From the NCBI GenBank assembly GCA_037962975.1, contig CM075672.1, forward strand, positions 127,272,001 to 127,336,000: DNA of 64,000 nucleotides. Direction: 5' to 3'. The DNA is from Clitoria ternatea. Its lineage: Eukaryota; Streptophyta; Magnoliopsida; Fabales; Fabaceae. The position numbers were made by a program, and so were the translations under genes. This document shows positions 46,295 through 58,924 of the stretch, piece after piece. Position 1 is the stretch's first letter, and each line of letters opens with the position of its first letter. The notes beneath the pieces were generated by a model. That model saw nothing but the letters and a program-made list of their open reading frames with translations. It made no database searches and was not told the DNA's origin.

Positions 46295-48535
46295 CATCTT
46301 GTAACATCCCGAATTTTATAAAAATAATTAAATCGAGAGAATAGATACTGAATAATTATAAATGGATTATTGAATGTCTTAAAAACTTTAGAATAATTAA
46401 ATTGAGACTTATAAGGACTAATTATAAAATTATTGAGTACTTAAGAGTTAAAATTATACCCGATTAGAAAATGGGTGTCAGACCAAGTATCTCCGATTGA
46501 GATGTCGTTGGTTAGGGCTATTAAGAATATTATTGGGAATCCGAATATATATTTGGAATAATTTTTAGATAAGGTATTGAGCCCGAATAGGGATCCTGTT
46601 TATTATAAAACGGGAAATGTTTTAATGAGGGATCGAGTTATAACTTATTCCTTCTCCCTCTTTTATTTTCACGTATGGCTTCTCCTCCCTTCCCCTAATT
46701 TTCGCCATTCCCTTCTCCCTCACACAAACACTCTCTTCTCTTCTCTTCCTCCCAAAACCTAAGAAAGGAAATTAGTGTACCTTTCTCCTCCTTCATTTTC
46801 GGTTATAATCTTCAAGCTTGGAGGAGATGATGTTGAAAGGAAGCTCTCCTTTTCCCTCTTGGATTTTCATCACCATCTCCCTCTCTTGGAAGCCCATTAT
46901 GATTTCTTGGCTTAAGGTATGTTACCCTCCATTTTGAGGAGCTTAAGCCTTAGGTTTTGAGTCTTACTTGCTTGGGAGAGTGGTATATGTATGGGTTTAG
47001 GAATGGGAGCCATTTTTGTGTAAAACCCAAAGGTGAAGTGTGGTTTATATGTGTTTTTGGATGGGTGTTGAGGGGTACACGAAAATTTAGTGTTTGATGA
47101 TGGAAGATGATGATTTTTATGATTATTGTTGGATTATTAATGGTTATTAGAAATGGCTATTGAGTTTTGGTGAAAAACCCTAAGTGTGGTGATTTGGGGG
47201 TTTTGGCTAAATAGGTGATTTTGATGATTTTTGATGTTTTAGAATGATCTTATGTAAGGAGATGAATGTTTGAAGCATTGGTATTGATTATGGAGGTTTT
47301 AGAGATGAGTGCATGTGAATGTTATGTGATTAGAGGAGTTGAACCCCTTGAGCATTGGCAACTATGATGATGAAAATGATAATGATGGTGGTGGATAACC
47401 ATTGATGATGAATAGATGAGTTAAGATGAGGATTTGATGAGGCCTTAGACCATAAGGTGTGTCACTTGAATTTTGTGAATTGTTGATGGCTTTGAGTAGA
47501 GCTAAGAGGGCTTATAATGAATTTGAGTGACAATGATGGCAAATGGATGATTTATATGATGATTGGATGTATTATGGATAAGGGAGTGATATTGATGTCG
47601 TTGGACGTAGTTGGCCCTTTGAGATCTAGAGAATCTTGGTTTTGGGAAAGGAATTCCCGAAGCCTAACACAATGGTATAGATTGGTGTTTTATTAACTCT
47701 AGACTTGATATTAAAGCCTTGAGATATGTTTACAATTGCTTAGAATTAAAATGATGCCTTGTGTTGGCTCATTGATTGGATATGTGTATATATGTGTATT
47801 GATGTAGATGATATTCAGGGCAATGTAGCAGAGCATTTGGAGCATGCATTGGATTGTGGTTCTTCCCTCGAGGTAGGAGAGGAGTTTACATTCAAATTGC
47901 ATGAGTTATATAATTGATGATTATTGTATGGCTTGATACTCATGCTTGCCTTGCCATGTTTATAGTAAAATGATATGAATGGCAAATTGCTAGCTATTGA
48001 TGATAATGTATGTGTATATATGATGATGAATAACCCATGAGGGGTTAAAATATGTACATGCTAATGAACCGTCCTTGAGGGGATGAAGTATATGTTTTGT
48101 GAATTGAGAATTTATGTGGATGATTGGCATTGAATGTGATGGCCATTGTGATGGTATTGGTGATAAGTTTGAAGTTTATGCATAATTGAGGAACTCATAG
48201 AGTCAAACAGAGTTTTATGTGATTTTGATGGCTTGGGTTAGTCCCAATAGCCCATATATGTAGTTTATGACTTGTAGGAATTGGAATGGGCCAATTCCAT
48301 TGAGAATAGGCCCTTGAGTTGCATAAAAGTGCCTCTAAATGGGTAAAACGCATTTATGCGCATAAGTCCCTCATTTTTGGGAATTTTCGAGTGAGGCCGG
48401 TGGCCACGCGTCACAAATGATGTGTATTTGTTGTGGTTAAAATCTCGTAGCATTTGGAGTTCATACGAGAAAGTTAGGAGGGTTAGAAGTTGAAAAATCT
48501 TGCGTTCTGCATAAAAAACAGCAGCAGGGCTGTCT

Positions 48536-48709
48536 TGAATCGATTCAAGACCCTTTGAATCGATTCAAGAGGTGCTGTTTTCACTATTTTGGGCTCCAGG
48601 GGCGTTTGAATCGATTCATACGAGTTTGAATCGATTCAAGGCCCTCTGTTTGTCAAATTTTGAGATTTTGGGATGCTTGAATCGATTCACACGAGCCTGA
48701 ATCGATTCA
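48536..48709. repeat. Paired TGAATCGATTCA palindromes in the LARD LTR
   Basis: Six exact copies of the 12-bp palindrome (or its 10-bp core) in three pairs; members of a pair are about 20 bases apart and pairs about 70 apart. The same array is in the 3' LTR at 56149-56322. Confidence 0.9.
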
Positions 48710-49794
48710 GAGCCCTGTTATGGCCGCTGTTGTGCTGTTTTTCCAACTGGTCTATTTTCTTTGCTGTTTTTGGCCCGTTTGGGCACCTTAATGACATTTT
48801 TAGCCTCCAACTTCTTCATGAAAGTTGTAGACAATTGTGTCACGGAGGTGTGAGAATTGGTCTCACATTAATTGGAGTTTTCTAACTCTTATTAGGTGAA
48901 AAATACCAAACCTATTGCATTGAAAAATTCAAGTTTAAGGGGGTTTTGAACCCAACTTTTTATGGTGGCCAAATTGGGACTAATAGGTGATATTTGTGAC
49001 ATGTCCCACTATTTTTAAGACTAAAAGTAAGATTTCCTCATGCCTTAGTACTAAAATTTATCATGGGTTCATTATTGCCCAAAACCCCGTTCAGTATGTA
49101 AAAACGAACGAATTCACTAGGGGTACATGTGCGGTGTGTCTTAGTGGTGATTGAGGAATGGCTTAAGACCTTGGCAAGGTATGGGTATGCCTATGCTATG
49201 TTATGAAAACATGTATGCTTTCCCCCCTCTATTGATTATATTATGAATCATCATGAAAAGTAATGATGTGATTGTATGACACACCATAATTGACGATGAA
49301 ACTAATGAGGGGACAATTGAATGGCAATGAGTTATTATAACTCAATGAATTTTGAAAAAGTATCAATGGTGATTAAAAATGGATGATGCCACACATATTT
49401 CATAATGATCAATGATGTTAAATGAAAAGGGACGTTGTTGTTGAACATACCCTTGAATACGCAGTGTTTGCTATTTTGGATGAGTGTGGTGCCAATATGA
49501 TTAAGCCAAGTATTGACTTGTATGTATGAGACGCAATGATGATTGCTAAATGTATGTTTGAAATATATTGTTGATATCCATGTGTGGATTATTATGAATG
49601 ATGTTTGTGGCCATTGAGATGCCAATTATATGAATGATGTGCCTTGAGGGGCCTTATGAATGATTATGTATAATTATTGAAATGCCAAATTAAAATATAT
49701 CCCTAATTGAGAGGGTGAGATATCCTTGCGAGGTTGTTGATGGGCATATGCATTATTGCATTTGCATTCATGGCATGGCATAGCATTGATACTT

Positions 49795-50195
49795 TGTGGT
49801 TGCGATCACAGTGATGAAAGATCCTGCGGGATTCTATGAAGGGAGTACCCCTTGCGAGGCGGGAAACCAACTTGATGATGATATGAGATTGAGCCGGTGG
49901 TTGCGATCACCTGATTATGAAAAATGAAAGGCCCTGCGGGGACCATTGTATGATGATGAGCCAGTGGTTGCGATCACTTGGTATTTGATATGAAAAAGGG
50001 CTTGCGAGCACCTATGATGCCCATGGTTGCGATCATGAGGCGGGAGTACCCCTTGCGAGGAGGGAAACCTATGAGAATTGTTGAACGTGGTTGCGATCAC
50101 GAGAAGCACCTTGCGAGGCTGCTATAGGGAGTACCCCTTGCGAGGCGGGAAACCAATATTTATGAATGATTGATTATGGTGGTTGCGATCACCCG
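49795..50195. repeat. GTTGCGATCAC / CCTTGCGAGG phrase zone in the LARD LTR
   Basis: Six copies of ggttgcgatcac(g/c) alternate with several gagtaccccttgcgaggcgg copies and ccctgcggg words. All share a TGCG(A/G) core. The 3' LTR has the same zone at 57408-57810. Function unknown. Confidence 0.85.
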
Positions 50196-51310
50196 TGATA
50201 TGAAATCAGATCCGTTGCATATGTATTAAACAGTTGACATATGCATTAGCTTTAAGACCATGGCATTTGAAATGGGATGACCATGAGTGATGAGAAACCC
50301 CTTGCGATGAGGTATTTGAGTGAAACCTTAATGAATTAATGATGGTAATGATTATGAATGCCCTTGTTGATAAGTGGCAAAGCGATGGTGTTTGTGATTG
50401 TGTATATGTTGTGCTTATTTATGATATGAATTGCGATTCATGAGGCTTGTATGCCTATTGTGATAATGAGATAATGAATGAATCATAATTTGATGTTTGA
50501 TAGCAAAGCACACATGACGTTTGTATGCATATACACATGATCACAATATATATATATATATATTATCCGTCATTTTGAATGTATAACTCACTCTCCCATG
50601 TGGTCTCCTTTTTAGCCTTGTGATGCAGGTTGCCATGGGATGAGTTTGGATTTTAATTAAAGCTTGGGTGAAGGTAAATAGTGGTAGAGGAAGTGCCTTG
50701 GCCGGCATCATTTATGAGTTCTTGTGTAATGAATGAATTAATTATGAGAATGAAGATGATTTAGAGATTTTGAGTATGTATAAGATAACTCTTGAATTTG
50801 TGGATGATGAATATATATGTAGAATGTAAGAGATAATTTGTTGTATATTAGAAAGATTAAAATTGAAAGATGTTCATTGATGATTGAGATAATCAGGAGA
50901 AGATTCCCGAATGTATATGTATATATATATATATAATTATATCTTAGGCATTGCATGCTTATGTAATTATGTAAAATGATGATGGTTGTCTATTAGGTTT
51001 ACGACATGCCATTGCATGCTTTGCCGAGCCTTTTCTCATATCGTCATATATGGGACTAGGCGTGTGCCCGGTATACACATTCTTCCGCTGTAAACACTAT
51101 TATTTTCGTATACCGTTACGGGCAATTTATCTATCGATCCAGCTTAGGGTTATTTAATCTCACTCTTGGGTTTTCTGTGATTTGGGTCTTGATGTGATCA
51201 TGGTGAAGTCTTGGAAATATTTTCAAACGTAAAAAAATTTATTCGCATTTTCATTAATTATGACGATCACATCGGGATTCGAGTACAGAAAATCAGGGGT
51301 GTTACAAAGG

Positions 51311-51322
51311 TGGTATCAGAGC
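51311..51322 (+). other. Primer binding site of the LARD (tRNA-iMet)
   Basis: TGGTATCAGAGC, four bases after the LTR end. Its last six bases form the left arm of a perfect 7-bp hairpin, CAGAGCA (51317-51323) with TGCTCTG (51329-51335). Confidence 0.9.
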
Positions 51323-51761
51323 ATAAATTGCTCTGAATTGGAGTTATTGGTTAATACCAGAGCATGGTTGCTCTGTGAGGAATTGATATTATGGATGATT
51401 GGAGCATAATTGCTCAATAGTGAGATATTTATGGTAATCCTTGGAGCGGGATGCTCATTATTGGAATATGGTTGTTTTATGTAGAGTAAGGATGATAATT
51501 ATCTAGAGCATGATGATATGTTTGAGTATTGATTGCCCTATATGGACTTATGAATGATTAGTTGTCTAAGGATTATGAATTGATTATGAGGGCATAATTA
51601 CTTATTGAGGAATTATTGTGAATCATTAGAGTTGAGTCGGGATTGATGCTTAATGAGGACTTTTATAAGATTATGATTCATAAGATGTGGTTATTGTTTA
51701 TTGGGAGTATACCCTTTTTATCTTTGAGGTTGTATGATGTACATGTGGAGCATAGTTGCTC
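51317..51761 (+). repeat. Repeated GAGCA-loop-TGCTC hairpins after the LARD primer binding site
   Basis: CAGAGCA-TAAAT-TGCTCTG (51317-51335), CAGAGCA-TGGT-TGCTCTG (51358-51375), GAGCA-TAAT-TGCTC (51402-51415), GAGC-GGGAT-GCTC (51444-51456) and GAGCA-TAGT-TGCTC (51748-51761). The second also repeats the ATACCAGAGC wording of the primer binding site. Confidence 0.8.
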
Positions 51762-53912
51762 ATTGCTATCATGAATGAATCATGGAATTGAATATGAGTG
51801 AATGAATTTCCTCAATACGTGATGAATGTATGTATTGTGTAAGACCGGCCAAGTTCCTTACCCTATTACCTTCAAATGATAAATATACTGTTATTGTGCA
51901 TTGGTGTTGATATATGAAATGCAAATTGAATTGATGATGGATCCATGATTAAACGTGATCATGGAAATGAAATATTGAGTTATGAATATGAAATATGAGA
52001 TATGATTTGGATTGATGATGATTTTTATGCCATGTGTTGATCATGGATAGAGAATATTGAGAAAGAAATTGATATGGTAGTAGACCATATATGTTGAGAC
52101 CTTGATGTGCGTATGCACCTCGAATATAAATTGTTGGTTGGGTCTCTTATATGCACTATACCTGTGGCGTCTAGCCAGGAGTGCTTGTTAAATGAAAATG
52201 GAACTCATATATTTGAGTTGATTAGATGAATAATATTGAAGGAATTCCCTAGTGTGGGTGTTTTCAAATTTAAATGATCAGTTGTGCCATTGTAAAGGAT
52301 GAATTTTATATCCTTTGGCACAAGAACCCTATATGTTATATGATATAAGTGATTTGTTGTATCTCCCTAGAATGGGAATTTGAATATGTGATAAATGATT
52401 AAATACGAAATCGAATACATGTTAGATTAGGGTGATGTCTTGGTTTTTGGTGTGTGAAAACCGAGTAAATAATTGATTTGATTTGACCCACTAGGTGTGA
52501 TGACCTAGATGGACTTGGTATGATCTTGTACGATCAATTGTTGTAGAGAATTAATTTGATTGGACCCTATGGCGGTCTAGGCTCTATGTTATTTTTGTGA
52601 GCCATATCTAATGATGTTATGTGGTATGTGAGAACTCCATAATGGGTGCTAGGTAACCCTTAGACTTCCTAAGTCTATTGATTGATCGAACCTTATGAAT
52701 GGTTAAGCCATAACGAAATTAATTGTGAAATACGTTGTTGAAGCTAGAGCTGGTATGTGATGGAATGCGAATAATGAATGTAACCCCTAATGATTGATGA
52801 ATAATAATGTTGAATTTGGGGTATAATTGGAATTGATTATGGTATATGATTTTACGAAGTGACCTTGGGCTAAATGATGTGCCTTAGAGATTATGGTCAT
52901 TGGAATAATTATGGATGACAATATGATTCAAAGATGATATATGTGATTGTGAGTCGGTGAATAGAAACTTGATCATGTCATTACCCCCTTATTTTATTTG
53001 AAGGGTGCTATATTGATGATGGAAAACACATAGTGATGTTGTACTACGTGAAATGTAGGTCCAATTCATGGACTTTAGTTGTGATCTATGAGGAGAATTC
53101 CTAATATGAAAGCTTATTATATGATTAAGTAAGCCTACTTGATAAGAGTTTGGTGAATCTTTTATGGCTCGAATTAATTTATAACCAACAATATGTAAGT
53201 GAGACAAGAATTTTGGGCTATTTGAGCATGGTTTTAGAAGGGATGAAGCCCGAGAATAGGGTATTTACTTTATGATGACTGAAATTCTATGATCGATACA
53301 CCAATTTAAGGTGAATTTGATTAAGATTGATGATTGATATGGCATGATGATGCTAGATTAACTATATAATGATGATGAGATATGAATATGTTAGCTGTGG
53401 ACTGGTGAGGATTGTCATCGAGTCTTATGTGGACTGGTACCATTTGAATATGAGTGACCGATATGAGCAATGGGAATATGAAGTACTAGTCCCGATATGG
53501 TCTTACATGCCATAGGCATTGTGGCAGCATGCACTTATGCGCCGACTTTATTTGTTTGTGGTAACCACTACGGGATTGGGACGCCTTCCTGTATGTCGGA
53601 TGCAGCAACACATAGGTCGGGCAGGTGTAGGGATTGTAACTGCTTATGGTGAATGTACTGCGCCTATCTGGACGTACTGAGTATGAACCTATGAGCTCTG
53701 TTGGATGAGTCGTGATTGATGACATATGACGCGCTTGAATGTAGACAGTTTTATGTTAAGAATGATGACATGATGATATTATGTTTTGATGGACTTTGAG
53801 AAGTCCGATGTTACTTCGTGATGTTATTGAACTCTATTGGTGTGTGGCCGAAGTGAGGCCTTATGGTGTATGTTGAATTTCGAGGACGAAATTCTTTTTA
53901 GGTGGGGTGAAT

Positions 53913-56900
53913 TGTAACATCCAGAATTTTATAAAAATAATTAAATCGAGAGAATAGATACTGAATAATTATAAATGGATTATTGAATGTCTTAAAAACT
54001 TTAGAATAATTAAATTGAGACTTATAAGGACTAATTATAAAATTATTGAGTACTTAAGAGTTAAAATTATACCCGATTAGAAAATGGGTGTCAGACCAAG
54101 TATCTCCGATTGAGATGTCGTTGGTTAGGGCTATTAAGAATATTATTGGGAATCCGAATATATATTTGGAATAATTTTTAGATAAGGTATTGAGCCCGAA
54201 TAGGGATCCTGTTTATTATAAAACGGGAAATGTTTTAATGAGGGATCGAGTTATAACTTATTCCTTCTCCCTCTTTTATTTTCACGTATGGCTTCTCCTC
54301 CCTTCCCCTAATTTTCGCCATTCCCTTCTCCCTCACACAAACACTCTCTTCTCTTCTCTTCCTCCCAAAACCTAAGAAAGGAAATTAGTGTACCTTTCTC
54401 CTCCTTCATTTTCGGTTATAATCTTCAAGCTTGGAGGAGATGATGTTGAAAGGAAGCTCTCCTTTTCCCTCTTGGATTTTCATCACCATCTCCCTCTCTT
54501 GGAAGCCCATTATGATTTCTTGGCTTAAGGTATGTTACCCTCCATTTTGAGGAGCTTAAGCCTTAGGTTTTGAGTCTTACTTGCTTGGGAGAGTGGTATA
54601 TGTATGGGTTTAGGAATGGGAGCCATTTTTGTGTAAAACCCAAAGGTGAAGTGTGGTTTATATGTGTTTTTGGATGGGTGTTGAGGGGTACACAAAAATT
54701 TAGTGTTTGATGATGGAAGATGATGATTTTTATGATTATTGTTGGATTATTAATGGTTATTAGAAATGGCTATTGAGTTTTGGTGAAAAACCCTAAGTGT
54801 GGTGATTTGGGGGTTTTGGCTAAATAGGTGATTTTGATGATTTTTGATGTTTTAGAATGATCTTATGTAAGGAGATGAATGTTTGAAGCATTGGTATTGA
54901 TTATGGAGGTTTTAGAGATGAGTGCATGTGAATGTTATGTGATTAGAGGAGTTGAACCCCTTGAGCATTGGCAACTATGATGATGAAAATGATAATGATG
55001 GTGGTGGATAACCATTGATGATGAATAGATGAGTTAAGATGAGGATTTGATGAGGCCTTAGACCATAAGGTGTGTCACTTGAATTTTGTGAATTGTTGAT
55101 GGCTTTGAGTAGAGCTAAGAGGGCTTATAATGAATTTGAGTGACAATGATGGCAAATGGATGATTTATATGATGATTGGATGTATTATGGATAAGGGAGT
55201 GATATTGATGTCGTTGGACGTAGTTGGCCCTTTGAGATCTAGAGAATCTTGGTTTTGGGAAAGGAATTCCCAAAGCCTAACACAATGGTATAGATTGGTG
55301 TTTTATTAACTCTAGACTTGATATTAAAGCCTTGAGATATGTTTACAATTGCTTAGAATTAAAATGATGCCTTGTGTTGGCTCATTGATTGGATATGTGT
55401 ATATATGTGTATTGATGTAGATGATATTCAGGGCAATGTAGCAGAGCATTTGGAGCATGCATTGGATTGTGGTTCTTCCCTCGAGGTAGGAGAGGAGTTT
55501 ACATTCAAATTGCATGAGTTATATAATTGATGATTATTGTATGGCTTGATACTCATGCTTGCCTTGCCATGTTTATAGTAAAATGATATGAATGGCAAAT
55601 TGCTAGCTATTGATGATAATGTATGTGTATATATGATGATGAATAACCCATGAGGGGTTAAAATATGTACATGCTAATGAACCGTCCTTGAGGGGATGAA
55701 GTATATGTTTTGTGAATTAAGAATTTATGTGGATGATTGGCATTGAATGTGATGGCCATTGTGATGGTATTGGTGATAAGTTTGAAGTTTATGCATAATT
55801 GAGGAACTCATAGAGTCAAACAGAGTTTTATGTGATTTTGATGGCTTGGGTTAGTCCCAATAGCCCATATATGTAGTTTATGACTTGTAGGAATTGGAAT
55901 GGGCCAATTCCATTGAGAATAGGCCCTTGAGTTGCATAAAAGTGCCTCTAAATGGGTAAAACGCATTTATGCGCATAAGTCCCTCATTTTTGGGAATTTT
56001 CGAGTGAGGCCGGTGGCCACGCGTCACAAATGATGTGTATTTGTTGTGGTTAAAATCTCGTAGCATTTGGAGTTCATACGAGAAAGTTAGGAGGGTTAGA
56101 AGTTGAAAAATCTTGCGTTCTGCATAAAAAACAGCAGCAGGGCTGTCTTGAATCGATTCAAGACCCTTTGAATCGATTCAAGAGGTGCTGTTTTCACTAT
56201 TTTGGGCTCCAGGGGCGTTTGAATCGATTCATACGAGTTTGAATCGATTCAAGGCCCTCTGTTTGTCAAATTTTGAGATTTTGGGATGCTTGAATCGATT
56301 CACACGAGCCTGAATCGATTCAGAGCCCTGTTATGGCCGCTGTTGTGCTGTTTTTCCAACTGGTCTGTTTTCTTTGCTGTTTTTGGCCCGTTTGGGCACC
56401 TTAATGACATTTTTAGCCTCCGACTTCTTCATGAAAGTTGTAGACAATTGTGTCACGGAGGTGTGAGAATTGGTCTCACATTAATTGGAGTTTTCTAACT
56501 CTTATTAGGTGAAAAATACCAAACCTATTGCATTGAAAAATTCAAGTTTAAGGGGGTTTTGAACCCAACTTTTTATGGTGGCCAAATTGGGACTAATAGG
56601 TGATATTTGTGACATGTCCCACTATTTTTAAGACTAAAAGTAAGATTTCCTCATGCCTTAGTACTAAAATTTATCATGGGTTCATTATTGCCCAAAACCC
56701 CGTTCAGTATGTAAAAACGAACGAATTCACTAGGGGTACATGTGCGGTGTGTCTTAGTGGTGATTGAGGAATGGCTTAAGACCTTGGCAAGGTATGGGTA
56801 TGCCTATGCTATGTTATGAAAACATGTATGCTTTCCCCCCTCTATTGATTATATTATGAATCATCATGAAAAGTAATGATGTGATTGTATGACACACCAT

Positions 56901-58919
56901 AATTGACGATGAAACTAATGAGGGGACAATTGAATGGCAATGAGTTATTATAACTCAATGAATTTTGAAAAAGTATCAATGGTGATTAAAAATGGATGAT
57001 GCCACACATATTTCATAATGATCAATGATGTTAAATGAAAAGGGACGTTGTTGTTGAACATACCCTTGAATACGCAGTGTTTGCTATTTTGGATGAGTGT
57101 GGTGCCAATATGATTAAGCCAAGTATTGACTTGTATGTATGAGACGCAATGATGATTGCTAAATGTATGTTTGAAATATATTGTTGATATCCATGTGTGG
57201 ATTATTATGAATGATGTTTGTGGCCATTGAGATGCCAATTATATGAATGATGTGCCTTGAGGGGCCTTATGAATGATTATGTATAATTATTGAAATGCCA
57301 AATTAAAATATATCCCTAATTGAGAGGGTGAGATATCCTTGCGAGGTTGTTGATGGGCATATGCATTATTGCATTTGCATTCATGGCATGGCATAGCATT
57401 GATACTTTGTGGTTGCGATCACAGTGATGAAAGATCCTGCGGGATTCTATGAAGGGAGTACCCCTTGCGAGGCGGGAAACCAACTTGATGATGATATGAG
57501 ATTGAGCCGGTGGTTGCGATCACCTGATTGTGAAAAATGAAAGGCCCTGCGGGGACCATTGTATGATGATGAGCCAGTGGTTGCGATCACTTGGTATTTG
57601 ATATGAAAAAGGGCTTGCGAGCACCTATGATGCCCATGGTTGCGATCATGAGGCGGGAGTACCCCTTGCGAGGAGGGAAACCTATGAGAATTGTTGAACG
57701 TGGTTGCGATCACGAGAAGCACCTTGCGAGGCTGCTATAGGGAGTACCCCTTGCGAGGCGGGAAACCAATATTTATGAATGATTGATTATGGTGGTTGCG
57801 ATCACCCGTGATATGAAATCAGATCCGTTGCATATGTATTAAACAGTTGACATATGCATTAGCTTTAAGACCATGGCATTTGAAATGGGATGACCATGAG
57901 TGATGAGAAACCCCTTGCGAGGAGGTATTTGAGTGAAACCTTAATGAATTAATGATGGTAATGATTATGAATGCCCTTGTTGATAAGTGGCAAAGCGATG
58001 GTGTTTGTGATTGTGTATATGTTGTGCTTATTTATGATATGAATTGCGATTCATGAGGCTTGTATGCCTATTGTGATAATGAGATAATGAATGAATCATA
58101 ATTTGATGTTTGATAGCAAAGCACACATGACGTTTGTATGCATATACACATGATCACAATATATATATATATATTATCCGTCATTTTGAATGTATAACTC
58201 ACTCTCCCATGTGGTCTCCTTTTTAGCCTTGTGATGCAGGTTGCCATGGGATGAGTTTGGATTTTAATTAAAGCTTGGGTGAAGGTAAATAGTGGTAGAG
58301 GAAGTGCCTTGGCTGGCATCATTTATGAGTTCTTGTGTAATGAATGAATTAATTATGAGAATGAAGATGATTTAGAGATTTTGAGTATGTATAAGATAAC
58401 TCTTGAATTTGTGGATGATGAATATATATGTAGAATGTAAGAGATAATTTGTTGTATATTAGAAAGATTAAAATTGAAAGATGTTCATTGATGATTGAGA
58501 TAATCAGGAGAAGATTCCCGAATGTATATGTATATATATATATATATAATTATATCTTAGGCATTGCATGCTTATGTAATTATGTAAAATGATGATGGTT
58601 GTCTATTAGGTTTACGACATGCCATTGCATGCTTTGCCGAGCCTTTTCTCATATCGTCATATATGGGACTAGGCGTGTGCGTGGTATACACATTCTTCCG
58701 CTGTAAACACTATTATTTTCGTATACCGTTACGGGCAATTTATCTATCGATCCAGCTTAGGGTTATTTAATCTCACTCTTGGGTTTTCTGTGATTTGGGT
58801 CTTGATGTGATCATGGTGAAGTCTTGGAAATATTTTCAAACGTAAAAAAATTTATTCGCATTTTCATTAATTATGACGATCACATCGGGATTCGAGTACA
58901 GAAAATCAGGGGTGTTACA
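53913..58919 (+). repeat. 3' LTR of the LARD (5,007 bp)
   Basis: Almost identical to the 5' LTR. Differences seen include CATCCAG for CATCCCG at the start, and single changes near 54694, 55271, 55719, 56368, 56422, 57530, 57921, 58314 and 58681-58682. Confidence 0.92.
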
Positions 58920-58924
58920 CATCT

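Larger units (their letters stand above)
46300..51306 (+). repeat. 5' LTR of the LARD (5,007 bp)
   Basis: TGTAACATCCCG...GGTGTTACA. In order: AT-rich start; TATA-like TATTATAAAA (46601-46610); pyrimidine-rich leader (46640-46750); splice-donor-like AAG|GTATGTT at 46916/46917; a GAATCGATTC cluster (48536-48709); a phrase-repeat zone (49795-50195); (TA)n near 50546-50562; a pyrimidine-AG acceptor-like site cctttttag near 50605-50614; and an AT-rich tail. Small reading frames in it are duplicated exactly in the 3' LTR and are not genes. Confidence 0.92.
51307..53912 (+). other. Non-coding interior of the LARD
   Basis: AT-rich, with no reading frame I can tie to gag or pol; the largest (minus 53486-53725) has no recognisable motif. 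Notable are the hairpin words just after the primer binding site (51317-51761) and the chromovirus-like 3' end with the polypurine tract (53881-53912). Confidence 0.75.
46300..58919 (+). mobile_element. Large retrotransposon derivative (LARD), 12.6 kb, Tekay-like, very young
   Basis: LTRs at 46300-51306 and 53913-58919, both 5,007 bp; target duplication CATCT at 46295-46299 and 58920-58924. The tRNA-iMet primer binding site is at 51311-51322 and a polypurine tract (ttaggtggggtgaat) ends at 53912. The 2.6-kb interior is non-coding. The sequence before the polypurine tract (cgaggacgaaattc, 53881-53894) is the wording typical of the 3' end of Tekay/Del-type chromovirus pol, which points to the parent family. 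I count about a dozen differences between the LTRs, including two compensating 2-bp changes in (TA)n runs, so divergence is near 0.2-0.3 percent. Confidence 0.93.

Noticed and set aside
46577..58322. Several 60-96-codon reading frames that occur twice about 7.6 kb apart
   Set aside because: They are the same non-coding positions in the two identical LARD LTRs, not duplicated genes.
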